A DNA stretch of 64,000 bases from Platanthera guangdongensis (taxonomy: Eukaryota > Streptophyta > Magnoliopsida > Asparagales > Orchidaceae): contig CM077158.1 of NCBI GenBank assembly GCA_039583875.1, positions 243,397,447 through 243,461,446 on the forward strand, in the 5' to 3' direction. Of the stretch, positions 30,691 through 42,935 are shown in pieces. Positions within the stretch are counted from its first letter, which is position 1, and every line of letters begins with the position of its first letter. Both the position numbers and the translations under genes were made by a program. The notes below the pieces were generated by a model that was given only the letters and a program-made list of their open reading frames with translations, made no database searches and had not been told where the DNA came from.

Positions 30691-33169
30691 TACAGGAAAC
30701 CATAAGGCATTTAACCATAAAGAATAAGGTTTATATTGGGAAGAATAAAAATTCTGAATTATGTGGAGTTTGATCCTCTAAAATGGTGCATCGTCAACAA
30801 GCTGTAGGAAAAGAGCTATGCATACTATGTTTTCTTGGCCTGAACCACGCCGAGGCTATTTTTGCATCCTGCACTCAACTGCTGCTCGAGCTGAGGCGGC
30901 GTGGGCGGCGTGTGAGATTCCGCTAAGGGTGTAATCGGTGCACTTTGCGGTGGCTTTGGCTCAAATCGAAATTGAATCTTACACCCCCAGTTTTTACACA
31001 TGAAATTGAAACAGAATTGAGGCCAATCGGTTTGGTTTTCTAAGCTTATAATGCCTACAAACATGACAAAAGATATCCTGATTCTATTAATTAGGAGATC
31101 AAAAATGAAAGAAAGTAAAAAATAATATTTAATTTAGAATCAAGCGCGAGTGAGACGTGTGATTATTCCCCAAAAAGTTGCACCAGCCTTTGACAGGGCT
31201 TTCTATCGATGCTCACTCCTTCAAGGTACAACATCCGTGCAGATTTTGAAAAACTTTGATATACGTGGACACTGAAGAAGCACTTTCAAAGCCAATTTTT
31301 GAATACCAATGACGTGCAAATGAAGGGCCCCTTAGAGAATGTTGTAGGTTTTAATCACATGAATTCTTTATTTTTTGTCGACACTGGTGCTAGTGTTGAA
31401 AATTTCGTCTTATAACTAGGATGTGTTTGAAATAGTGAAATTGGATTGAGTTGTAAAAAATTTAAATCTTTTACGCGGTGCTCGAATCGGATGAAAATCT
31501 CGGGTCCATCACTAGTTACTCGTATAGGTAAGATAATACACGTATTAATATGGAATCGTATGTATCGAGATTCGATTGTAGATGATGATAATAAATTATA
31601 AGCCCATCAATGTGTCCTAATGATATGAGAAGATTATGTCTAAACATAAGTAATACATTTTTCCTTTCAATTAAACCCTCATGAATCTTGCATTTGAAAT
31701 ATGTATTTCCTTATAAATATAAGAAAATACGAAAAAAACACAAGAATATGTATATGAGATGGCTAATTATTTCAAGACAATATGGGATGCAAGGATGAAA
31801 AAAAATACACAATCCAAAGTGTAATAGAGGATGATTAGGAGGCATGATTGAGGCTTGCTCGTGTGATAGATAGATGCGCACTATCTTACTCATAAGGCTT
31901 AGCGGAACTTATGAGCCTCAAGTTTGGGTGACGACACCACATATAAAAAATTAGTAGATACGAGTCCATGCTCGTGACTGAGAGATACTAGAACACCTGT
32001 GTTTGCTAGTAGAGATTTAGATTGTTAGAATATGCATAAAATTATAGTTAACCTAGAATTAGAAGAAGAGAAGTTGCAAGTCATATAAAATCCAAAAATA
32101 CGCTAAAATTTAGAATCCATATAGTCTAATGGTTTTAAAATTGAAAAGAAGATTCAGGTTTTGATCATAACAAAAAAAAAAGATATTTATATTTAAAGTA
32201 TTTTCATAGAAAAACATGTATATTGTTGCGTGACGCCCGGTTTTCCTCCGGTCCGGAGAATTGGACTGCTTTAGCTGCAAGTTGGACCGGGCACACAAAC
32301 AGTCAAATGAAACCAAGCAGTAATGACAAAAGATGTTTTAACGTGAAAAATCCGAAAAAGGTGTAAAATCACGTGGTCGGATTTGTGACGGGCCAAAATT
32401 CACTATTTTCTCTTCGTTTACAAGTGTTTGAACTCCTCAGAGGGTGACATGCCACATCTCTATTTCAAGCTTTAAATATAGAAAACAGGAAAATTAGCTA
32501 ATTCAACAAAGCCTTGAAGAGGGCGTTCGCCAGAATTTCCACGAGCGTGCTCCTCTGAGTGCTTTCCTACACCTGTTGCGTGCGTGAGAGCGCTGAGTGT
32601 GAGCGAACTAGAAAGGAAGTATAGTGAATTCCGTGCGAAGGAACAATCTAAATCCCACGTCCTCGCCGGAAAATCTCAGAGCTCTCTTTAGTCTCTCAAG
32701 TTGCTTGTTTTCAAACGAAGACTTGATGAATTTTTATAGCTTTCTTGAAGGTCGCGTTGATAATTGTGTCTGGCTGAAGCTTGAATTGACGAATAACGTC
32801 GCTCTGTTCCGGTCACATGGATCGCTAATTTTCCTGAAATGACAAACATGCCCCCCCCCCCGGGCAGTTTGGGTGACGTGGGCAGGTTGCCTGACGACGA
32901 CAGTCGCTTTTTCGTGCGCTTGGTTTCGTCCTCCCCCCTTTCGGGGAGATTTCAGACCCTTCGAGTTGGCGTGGCTCACGCGCACGGCTCAGTCGGTTGG
33001 GTTGTATTTTTTAAGTGTTTCGGTCGAAGGTCCTACCGATTTGGCTCGGGGATCTTTCGGGGGACCCCATCACTTATAAATGTAGTATATTTTTTCTCAG
33101 TATAAAAGGTTGTTTAAAAGCATGCACATAATTTCCATTTAAGTTATTTTGAGTGTCACTAGTATGAAT
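30691..33169. other. Intergenic DNA, no gene recognised
   Basis: AT-rich sequence with only short frames. 32230-33100 is more GC-rich, with a GTGACGCCCGG block and a CCTCAGAGGG stretch. It may be a solo LTR or other repeat, but I found no matching second copy, primer-binding site or duplication in the window. Confidence 0.4.
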
Positions 33170-33812
33170 GATTTTACGATCACATAAGATCCCTGACGTG
33201 CCTCTCCACTTCAACCAACCCGCTTGGATTCTATGTGTCACATCTTTATCGACGAAGGTATTGATAAAGATGTGACACATAAAATGCAAGCGGGTTGGTT
33301 GAAGTGGAGAGGCGCGTCAGAGATCTTATGTGATCATAAAGTACCATTAAAACTCAAGAGAAAGTTTTACCGTACTGCAATTAGACCAGCAATGCTATAT
33401 GGTTCTGAGTGTTGGGCAGTGAATTGTGTACATGAGCAAAAAATTGGAGTTGCGGAGATGAGAATGCTTAGGTGGATGTGTGGACACACGAGACTGGATA
33501 AAATTAGGAATGAATGTATCAGGTTTAAGGTAGGAGTATCACCAATTGCAGAGAAGATGCGAGAAGCTCGACTAAGATGGTTTGGGCACGTACAAAGGAA
33601 ACCATTAGAGGCAACTATTAGGCGTTGTGAGAGTCTAGTCGTTAGGCATGTTAAACGAGGGAGGGGTAGATCAATAAAGACTTGAAATGAAACTATACAA
33701 AAAGATATGATGTACTCAGACATTAATGAGATTATGACAAAATATAGGGCACAATAGCGACAAAGGATCCATATAGTCGACCCCACTATAGTGGGATAAA
33801 GGCTTGAGTGCT
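33170..33812 (+). mobile_element. LINE (RTE-type) 3' end with inverted 5' end
   Basis: Coding remnant on the plus strand (33260-33685): AGWLKWRGASEILCD, RKFYRTAIRPAMLYGSECW, EMRMLRWMCGHTRLDKIRNE and ARLRWFGHVQRKPLEA, the characteristic C-terminal stretch of plant RTE-clade reverse transcriptases. It ends with the CGACCCCACTATAGTGGGAT 3' terminus near 33795. The first 84 bp (33170-33253) are the reverse complement of 33259-33345, so the 5' end is an inverted duplicate. No endonuclease domain is present; dead on arrival. Confidence 0.85.
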
Positions 33813-35723
33813 GAGTGAGTGTTGCATCAGTTGGGTTGATTCGTCTTCGGACACTTCTTTTCAAGGGCCACAAAAGAGAGATATATTTAGGATAAGTGTT
33901 CACGATCATTCACATTTATTATTCTTTCTATTCAGTTGTCTTCCATTTCAGTTGTTGTATTGTATGTTTATGTACTTAATGAAATGGATTATTTACAATT
34001 TTAAATATATCAGACACTATTTAAGATTTGGATGTTTCAGATTTGCATTACTAAATTTATGTCTTTTGTTATTGTCTTTTAGCTTGGTGACTTATTTTAT
34101 TACTTTGCTTTGTGCCTCAAAACTTATATTCCTATTATAACATAACTCTAAAGTTTTGTCGGAAAATTTTATTAGTACAAATATATGAGAATAGATCATA
34201 AAGGAAATGATTGACAATAACAAGAATATTATGAATTTTGAGCATGAATAAATGCTAAAATGTTTTGTAAACTATACATTTTCAAGAGTGAGTTTAAGCC
34301 TTTACTCGAAATATTCAACCAAGTGTTTAAATATTGAAGACTATAAGTCATAGATGGTGCTAACTACTTCGTGCATAGTGTGTCGTGGGACGGTGCCATC
34401 GACTTTATCCCCCGCGACTATTTTTTCACTTGGGACATCGAGTAACTCAGCTTCTCTCCCATCCCTCTCAACTCCCATAGCATATGTTTCATATGGTTTT
34501 TCGTTAGATTACGTGAAACCTAGATGCGTAGATAATATGACCAGCTCCAAGAGGACTTGTAGATATAAGAGAGGAGATACCTAAATGAGGCATTCCATTG
34601 ATCTTCTTCCTCTCCATTATTGTTTGAAAAGCGAAGGAATCAAAAGCAATTACCCGAAAGAGGATGGTTGAGGAGATCATTTTGGTTTGGGTTGAACACG
34701 ATGATCTCTCGTAGATAGAAAGTTGGTCTATTAGAGAAAGATGATTTTTGAGAGGTGAATCATAGTCTGTTTGTTTCGACGGTGAGATGTTGAGACTTGA
34801 GAGGTGAGATTGAGAGCATTGACAATAGAGCGTTGAAAATGGAGGGTGATGGTTGTGATCTCAAAAAATAGAGTCAAAAATAGTATTTTGAAGCGGTGAC
34901 AGTGGGAATTGGGGGTTACCAAACCTCTACTCGCTCACTAGATCTAATTAGAGGTGCACGTAAGGCCTGACAGACCCAAATCAATCTTGGGCTTGTCAGG
35001 CCCAGACTTTTAACAGCCTGAGCCTGAGCCTAACTTAGAGGGCCTGTCGCCCAGGCTATTGCCAGGCCCAGGCCTAGTTATAAAGTCACTGCCTTATTCT
35101 ATTTAAAACAAGGACAATAATGCTGGCATTATTTTAAATAAAACAAGCCGCGACCTTGTTGCATGGCCACAAGTTTTAAGGCTGACATTAATACCAGCCA
35201 AAGGGCTGACATTAATGTTAGCCTTTATTTAAAAAAACTATAAATAAATATTTTAGTATAAATTCACGTATATAAATTCAGTCACTTGATAACTAATATG
35301 AATGATATATGATTTATCAAATGGCATGTAATGCAAGTATAATAAGTTCCTAATTGTAGGCCGCTACTACAAACAACTAAAGTTAATCTAACTCTACTTT
35401 ATAAATTTTTAATTAAATCATTATCGCTTTCATATAAATTTTGTATGCTTCATGTCTAATTGTAATTCTACTTGATGATACTTTGACTGGAGAGCTCGAT
35501 GAATATAGGTGGTCTCACGGGTGTTGTCATAGTGATTAAACTACAAACCACGCCCGATATGTTCTCCATCTACGCTTCGTGTTACCGTATTTAATTATAG
35601 ATCTAGATTTGTCTGGTAGCTTCAAGCTAAGTTGTGCTTAACTGGCTTCCGAAGTTTGTTTCACAATACATGATTTGATATGTCGCACGAGTATGAAGTT
35701 TTCACCCGTCATCTGTAACTTCG
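33813..35723. other. Intergenic DNA, no gene recognised
   Basis: AT-rich, with a GGCCCAGGCC-type palindromic stretch at 34950-35070. A similar GGCCCAAGCCC-rich block lies at 53515-53705, so this is probably a dispersed repeat of unknown class. No exon seen. Confidence 0.4.
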
Positions 35724-35901
35724 TGTTGAGGTATATTTATATATGTGTTAATGAGCTCCTTAACTGGTTGGTTAGGATCCGATAGACATCCAAACCCGTA
35801 GTCGGGGATTTAATGTTTCTCCTATAAATACCTCTGCTGGGGGGCAACGGGTAGGCCATTCCAAACTTGATGGTCACGCGGATGCTTCGAGCGCTCCAAC
35901 A
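35724..35901 (+). repeat. 5' LTR of copia-2
   Basis: 178 bp. Contains TATAAATA at 35823-35830, the likely promoter, and one CATTCCAAACTTGATG motif. Confidence 0.93.
35823..35830 (+). promoter_or_regulatory. TATA box of copia-2 5' LTR
   Basis: TATAAATA in mid LTR; conserved at 41472-41479 in the 3' LTR. Confidence 0.6.
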
Positions 35902-36701
35902 TTCTCGAAGTTTGCCCTAGCCCCGCTTCATCTCCCGTGACCGAGCCTCGCTCCCACAACCGCTTTCGTGTTCGCGTTTTCTCTGGATCGCCGTCGCCGA
36001 TCGCGAAGGAGGCAGATCGCGGCCTGTGAAGTCGAAGCCGTCGCTGCTTTCACGGGAAGCCACCGCTCTCTCCGATCCCACCGATTTCTTCGATCGGAAA
36101 AGAAGAAAACGACTTCCCGTCGCCGCTCTACAAACCTTTCTCCCGATTTTCCCTGGATCAAGGGCACGGGGTGGAGCCAACGTCGCTCCTGTGCGTTTTT
36201 TTTCGTTGGAACCCGTCGCCGATCGAGATTCCGCGCCGGGGTTTGTCGCAAAGAAGAAGGCTCGGCGGTTCAGCCCCGTCACAGCTCCCGTTTTTTTTCT
36301 GGTGTTCTGTTGTACCCGCCGACTGGGAAGAAGGTAAGAAAAAAATTATCAGATCTCGCCGGATCTGACCGCCTCCTGTCCAGATATTGCAAAACGGAGC
36401 GTTCCAGTCATCGCCTTTTCTCTTCAGATATCACACTTCCTGTTGATCTTGCCGACAGATGGACTTGTCTCTGCTGCAAGGATAAGCTATTGGTCCTCTG
36501 TTGCTTCATGATTTGTCTTTTCAAAAGCTCTTGATCCAGTAACTGGTAGAAGCTCACGATCTGTTGTCGGAGAGGAGCAAACAATTTCTCTGTATTGGAT
36601 CCTAAGACCGTCATCGTCTCGCTCAGGTGATCTCTTTCTAGTATTTTTTGCTTGTAATTTAGATTGCTAGTATAATACTATCGTTTGGAAAGAAACACGC
36701 A

Positions 36702-39700
36702 ATGTCAAAGGCGATCAATCACTCCTCTCCCGTGCCGATGATCAAGGTGGAGAAATTCTCCAATGCCGAGTTCAGTGCCTGGAAGCGCAACACGCAGTTC
36801 GGCATGAAGTACCTGAACATCTTCTACACAGTGCAGACTGTTTTTGAAGAACTCAAAGGAAGTGAAGATGAAGATCAATGGGTCAACGACGAGGACTTTT
36901 GCAGAGACTACATCCTGAATTGCCTCTTCAACAAGCTTGTAGAGACGTACGACAAGATGCAAAGGGCCAAGGAGATATGGGACGCCTTAGAGGAGTAATT
37001 CAAGGAGGAGGAGAATATGTCCAAGACGCACCTGGTGGACAAGTTTATGGCATTCACCTTCACTGAGGAAAGGGAAATCCTGCCACAGGTTGCTGAGTTT
37101 GAAAATTTGGTGGACAAGCTCAACAGTGAGAATATCCCTCTGCCAGATGGATTTATTACAGGGGCGATCATTTTCAAATTGCCCTCGGCCTGGTATTCCT
37201 CCAAGACTGAGATGTACCAGAAGAAGACGCAGGTGAGTCTTAAAGATCTCAAGCGCTTCATCTGCATTGAGGATGAGAACCGGACTAGGCACGCTATAGA
37301 GACGATCAGCAAGAAGTCCTCTACTGCTAACATGATCACGCATCCTAAGCGAAAGCCTAAGCCTGACAAGACTCGCCCACCGACCAGTGCACCCGCAGTT
37401 GCTGCCACCAACAAACAGATTAAGAAGAAATTCAAAGGCAAGTGCTACAACTGCAATAAGTGAGGTCACTGCGCTTCCGAGTGCCGACAGCCCAAACAAG
37501 GCGAATCCAGCACACCAAGCACTGATAATCAAGCCAACATGGTTTATAAGACTGGGCCTACTGACTTTGTTGCCATGGTCGGTAACGGGACGGCCAGTTC
37601 AAAGTGGTGGCTCGATTCAGGTGCTACCTGCCACGTCTGCCACAATCCAAAGCTTCTGGAGGATGCAAAAGAGGTGGAAGAGACTGTCACTATTACAAAT
37701 GGAGCTGTAGCTGACGTGCTGAAGGTCGACAACGCTACCCTGACTCTCTCCTCAGGTAAGACTCTAACTTTGAAAAATGTTAAATTTATACCGACATTAG
37801 CTGCTAATTTAATTTCGATTAGCCTGTTGTGCGATGCGGGTATGTCTTTTAACATTAGTGGTGGTCGGGTAACCTTAATGGTTCAATCACATTACTTTGG
37901 CTGCCCATATGTCGTTAACGGGATGTATAAGCTGAGTCTAGCACACGAGGTAGTAAATCAGGTTAACTCCAATCTGATAGATCCTAAGACTTTACATGCA
38001 AGACTAAGACACGTCAATTATAGAAAACTTCTCCTGCTAGCTAGAACTCACAAGATACCCCTCGACACAAAAACCAAATTTGAAAAATGTGAAATTTGTG
38101 CTCAAACTAAGATAACTAGAACACCTTTTAGTCAGGTTTCTAGGAGCACATAATTGCTAGAGTTAATACGTTCCGATATTTGTGACTACAAAAGCTTTGT
38201 CACTCGAGGCAGTCGGAAGTATCTGATAACATTTATCGACGACTACTCTAGATTAAGTCACATTTATCTTCTTAAAACCAAAGATGAAGCATTTGAAAAA
38301 TTTCGTATTTTCAAAAATAGGGTTGAAAATCAACTTGACATGAAAAAAAGGCTAAGAAGTGATAGAGGAGGAGAATACGTCTCGGGGGAGTTCAGAGACT
38401 TCCTTGCCAGCAATGACATAATTCCTGAAACCACCGCTCCGTATTCCCCACAATCCAACGACATCGCTGAAAGGAAAAACAGAACTTTGACAGAAATGTT
38501 GAATTCTATATTGCTGACTGTTGGCATGCCTGCGGCCTATTGGGGTGAAGCCGTCCTCACGTCAAATCATATTCTTAATAAAGTTCCCTATGCAAAGGTT
38601 ACTAAGACACCCTACGAGCTTTGGTTTAAGAGGCCTCCTAGATTTGACAATCTTAAGACCTGGGGCTGTATCGCTTATGTTAGGATACCAGACTCTAGAA
38701 GAGCAAAGATTAGATCTAGGACGAATACCTGCGTCTACCTAGGATGTGCAGATGATAGTGCTGCTGACAAGTTTCTGGATCTCTCAACTAATACTGTAAT
38801 ATAATCAAGAGACGCTGTCTTCTTTGAGGATAAGTTCCTTAAGGACAAGAACCTGACACTGCCAGGTCCGCCAACCACTAGTACTGAGCCTTTAGTTGAG
38901 CCAGGACAACGTAACTCTGACACTGAGCCTGTAGACACGAGTGGTTTAAATACTAGAAGGCTATCTAGTAGAGAGAAAATGCCTAAAAGCTTCGGTACAG
39001 ACTTCGTGACTTACCAAGTTGAAGCTGATCCATCCACTTATAAGGAAGCGATGCGATCTAGAGACTCTCTATTATGGAAAGAAGCCATAGACGAAGAGAT
39101 GAACTCTCTCATGCAGAACAACACATGGACTTTGGTCGATTTGTCCAAAGGGGCTAAAACCATTGGCAATAAGTGGGTTCTGAGGAAGAAGCTAAATCCC
39201 GATGGAAGTATCGCAAAATACAAAGCACGTCTAGTTGCCAAAGGCTTCACTCAAGTAAGTGGTGTAGACTACTTTGAGATATACTCACCTGTTTGTCACT
39301 ATGCGACAATTAGGATTCTTCTCGCACTAGCATCTATTGAACACTACACTGTTCATCAGATGGATGTCAAGACTGCATTTCTGAATGGAGATTTGACTGA
39401 GGAGATCTACATGCACAAGCCTGAAGGGTTCGTCATAGAAGGTCTAGAAAATAAGGTCTGTAAGTTGATTAAGTCACTATACAGATTGAAATAAACACCT
39501 AAAATGTGGCATGAAAAATTTGACACATGTGTAAAAGGCTTGAGTTTCAAATCCAGTCTATTAGATAAATGTCTGTACGTAAGAACAAGTGCAAATAAAG
39601 TAGCCATCATATGCTTGTACATTGATGACATGCTAATTCTAGGCACTGATCAGTCTGAGGGGAAAGACGTGAAAGTTTTCTTGATGGCACAATTTAGCAT

Positions 39701-40550
39701 GAAAGACCTAGGTGAGGTGAAAACCATCCTAGCAATGGAAGTGAACTTCACAAAAAAAGGTATTACCCTAAGTCAGAGTCACTACATTAGGAATCTACTG
39801 AAAAAGTGGGGTTACGATAAGAGCAAAAAGGCTGAGACTCCATACGATTATAACAGTAGACTGAAACCGAATGAAGGTTCAGCTATTAGACAGTTGGATT
39901 ATTCCAAACTAATAGAAAGTCTCATGTACGCTATTACCTGCACTAGACCTGACATAGCCTTTACGGTCGGCATGTTGAGTAGATTCACCAGTAACCCTGG
40001 GAAGGACCACTGGGACGCCTTAGACAGGCTAATGAGATACCTAAAGTATATTGAAAAGTATGCTTTATGTTACACTGGGCATCCTCCAGTGCTTGTAGGG
40101 TATTCCGACGCATCTTGGTGCTCGGAAATAGCTGATTGTCGATCCACTAGTGGTTTTGTGTTTACACTAGGAGGAGCTGCAGTAGCTTGGAAGTTTAAGA
40201 GGCAAACGTGCATTGCACTATCCTCCATGGAATCAGAACTCTATGCTCTCGCTTCAGCTGGAGAAGAAGCAGAGTGAATAAGAGATCTGATATTGGACAT
40301 TCCAATGACGAGTCTAAAAATGAACTCTATTTCGATTTATTGTGACAATCAATCCACAAAGACCATTGCTACAAATATGTTGTTCAATGAAAAGCGAAGA
40401 TAACTAAGGATGAAACATGCCTAGTTGACCTATCTCACCAGTCAGGGGATAATCTCCCTCTTGGACGTGAGATCAAAAGATAATGTAGCAGATGTCCTTA
40501 CTAAAGGCTTATGTAAGGTTCTCGCATCTAAAACATCGGGGGAGATGTGA
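36702..40550 (+). pseudogene. copia-2 Gag-Pol polyprotein: one frame, eight stops, no frameshift
   Basis: One frame from ATG 36702 to TGA 40548 carries everything. Gag begins KVEKFSNAEFSAWKRNTQFG. The knuckle CYNCNK-stop-GHCASEC is split by a stop. The protease site is WWLDSGATCHVC, the integrase has FIDDYSRLSHIYLL and PYSPQSNDIAERKNRT, and the RT has KYKARLVAKGFTQVSGVDY and the catalytic YIDDMLILG. RNase H holds [18 protein letters not shown] and a late VADVLTKGL. In-frame stops at 36996, 37461, 38151, 38802, 39492, 40275, 40401 and 40422 mostly replace Gln, Arg or Trp codons. Not one indel breaks 3.8 kb of frame. It cannot be translated through, so it is a pseudogene. Confidence 0.92.
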
Positions 40551-40689
40551 TTAACGTCCATTTAGAAGGACTTAATACCTAGCTCATGTTTTAAATTTAA
40601 GAACCGTTGTCTGCTTACATTCAAGCATCTACGTTGAGCACACTAAAGTATTTCAGATGTTATCTGATGAAAGCTAGAGGTGAGATAGG

Positions 40690-40875
40690 TGCCAGTCATT
40701 CCAAACTTGATGACTTACGTAACTATTCTTTACCAAAAGCTGAATTGGGTATCATTCCAAAAAGGAGTACTGAGGTTGTTGATATGTGTCCTGATATTAT
40801 GATTATTAGTTATATCATTCCAAACTTGATGATATAATAGTCACAGCTTGTTATATCATTCCAAACTTGATGATA
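40690..40875 (+). repeat. CATTCCAAACTTGATG motif cluster in the copia-2 3' region
   Basis: The 16-mer occurs near 40697, 40817 and 40858 here and once in each LTR (near 35860 and 41507). Two of the internal copies sit between TATATCAT and ATGATATA, forming short hairpins. A partial copy (ATCATTCCAAA) is near 40751. Confidence 0.8.
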
Positions 40876-41372
40876 TAGCACAATTGTGGAACGTTAATAA
40901 TAATCTTAATAATCGAAGGAACATGGTTTGATTCTATGAAATCAATTAATCTAATTTTGTGTAAATTAGATAGAGATGCTGTTTTGGGATTCTTTCCTCT
41001 CAGTTAGAGTATTAAGTTCACCCGCTGTTAGAACTAATTACTTTATTTCTGCAAATGTTTGAATTCATAGAGATTTGTCTCATGACATTCTTGTTGTAAT
41101 TGTTTGCAGAAAAAGTGGAGATTGGAGGAGAGACAGTTGATTTTGACCCAAATGATGATGATTTGCTATTCGCTTAGATCAATTATCAATTTGAGCTTTC
41201 CAGTTTATTGCTTTATTTCATGTTTGGAACATTTAGTTTGAGTTTAGTATTTTGTTATCTAAAACTCATATTTATATTTCTGGAAAAACTCTTCTGTTTG
41301 GTCATTATTAACTACTGGATAAGTAGCCCTTTTTTTCTTATGCTAACACTTATATACAATATATGAGGAGAT

Positions 41373-41549
41373 TGTTGAGGTATATTTATATATGTGTTAA
41401 TGAGCTCCTTAACGGGTCGGTTAGGATCCGATAGACATCCGAACCCGTAGTCAGGGATTTAAGGTTTCTCCTATAAATACCCCTGCTGGGGGCAACGGGT
41501 AGGCCATTCCAAACTTGATGGTCACGCGGATGCTTCGAGCGCTCTAACA
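41373..41549 (+). repeat. 3' LTR of copia-2
   Basis: 177 bp, preceded by the purine-rich TATGAGGAGAT and followed by the CTTCG duplication. Confidence 0.93.
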
Positions 41550-41784
41550 CTTCGAACAATGTCTACACTTCGCTTTAAAATTATTGTTGATACACATTTT
41601 GTCAAAGTGCTTTCAAACTGGAGCACTATGTTTGTGCTCGACAATTTCAGGAACAGAACTAGATGAAAAGACCATTCTTTGGACTTTATAGAATTTAGAA
41701 GAAAGTATTTTTACGAGTTTAAGAAACTCAAGCCCCTCCCTCATCTACCTATATTTATAGGTTTTAACTTCTATTAATTTTTAG

Positions 41785-41785
<1 letters not shown>

Positions 41786-41855
<70 letters not shown>
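41786..41855. repeat. (AT)n microsatellite
   Basis: About 70 bp of uninterrupted AT dinucleotides, in an AT-rich 1.3-kb stretch (41555-42290) that shows no gene. Smaller TA runs lie at 42005-42035. Confidence 0.95.
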
Positions 41856-41859
<4 letters not shown>

Positions 41860-42290
41860 TAAATATTATGGAGCGTCGTTGGAATTAACCAATAGTTCTC
41901 TACAAACATCTTCAGTGTAGATCTCTATATTTAGAGATCTTCATTATATCATGTATTTCAAATATGAAGAACATGATTAGAGTAACATGATATTTTTTAT
42001 GTATATGTATATATATAATATATATATATATATAATTTATATTTATATAGTTATAAGTATATATAAATAATAATTATATTGATAAATTATTTTTTTATTA
42101 ATAATTTTGTATTATGTTATTTTATTAATTTTAAAGTTTTTTTTAATTTGAAATTTGCTTTTTAGGAATTATATTAATTTATTATATTTTATTAATTACT
42201 AAAGTCTTTTTAATTTAAATTTGATTACATAACTAAAATAATACAAGAATTACATAATTTAAAATAAAAACATTATATTTAAAATTAATA

Positions 42291-42689
42291 CTAAAATTCT
42301 GTGATGTCATCACCGAGTTCGATGACTTCCACACGTGCATTCCTCGTATTATTCTCCTTCATACCTGGGTATGTCATAGTTGCTTCATCCATACTAGCTT
42401 CCTCTTTGTTGGTCTCCTCCGAACTGAGGTCCTCCATATTGACTTCCGTCGTACTGGCTTTCTTGGTACTGGTTCTCCAAATTGAGGTCTCATTATTGGT
42501 CTCCTTCATACTGACTTCCTCCATATTAGCTTCCTCCATGCTGACCTCCTCCAAACTGAGGTCCTCCATGTTAGTCTCTTCCATAATGGCTCCCTCCGTA
42601 ACCACTATCTCTATATATGCCTCCTCCATATTCAATTTCTTCGAGTGATGAAGATTCTTTAAATAGTGAGTTTTAATGTTTTTATTCAT
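42291..42689 (-). other. Repetitive open frame (MEE-rich), probably part of a decayed Harbinger ORF
   Basis: A 132-codon minus-strand frame made of degenerate repeats of about 7-8 residues (MEEANMEEVSM, MEDLSSEETN). The DNA is a TCCTCCAT-type tandem repeat, so the open frame may be a by-product of composition. It lies downstream, on the same strand, of the Harbinger ORF1 remnant that gypsy-2 interrupts. I do not recognise a domain. Confidence 0.35.
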
Positions 42690-42789
42690 AATGACTTGTT
42701 TTTTTGTCGAAAATACTGCTGCCCTGGAGTTCCTTAGATGCTATCCAAATTTATCATCATGATATCATAATTTTATTTAATGCTCTAAA

Positions 42790-42935
42790 GCTATAGTTTG
42801 CTCTTTTCATTTTTGACTTTGAACTTCATGAGTTTTTGCATAGAAGACCAATCATTTGCTTGTTATAATTGTCATTTTTTAAAATCTCTAAGATTTCTTC
42901 ATTTTCTTTAATCTGAGCCAAAATTTCACAACTCT
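42790..42935 (-). pseudogene. Harbinger ORF1 remnant, 3' part (split by gypsy-2)
   Basis: Reading from the gypsy-2 insertion site leftward on the minus strand gives CEILAQIKENEEILEILKND and NYNKQMIGLLC. This continues the KKEKKGEK end at 50350-50385 after removing gypsy-2 and one ACTCT. A coiled-coil-like end of this kind is typical of the trihelix/NAM-associated accessory protein of plant PIF/Harbinger elements. Confidence 0.5.

Larger units (their letters stand above)
35724..41549 (+). mobile_element. Ty1/Copia retrotransposon (copia-2)
   Basis: LTRs TGTTGAGG...AACA at 35724-35901 and 41373-41549, flanked by CTTCG (35719-35723 and 41550-41554). The LTRs differ at about seven bases and one indel, near 4%, so the element is older than copia-1. 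The polyprotein has Copia order. The sequence just after the 5' LTR (TTCTCGAAG...) is not the usual TGG-starting complement of a tRNA 3' end. An unusual 820-bp 3' untranslated stretch follows the polyprotein. Confidence 0.95.

Noticed and set aside
30825..31064. 79-codon minus-strand frame
   Set aside because: No recognised domain, splice pattern or repeat relation.
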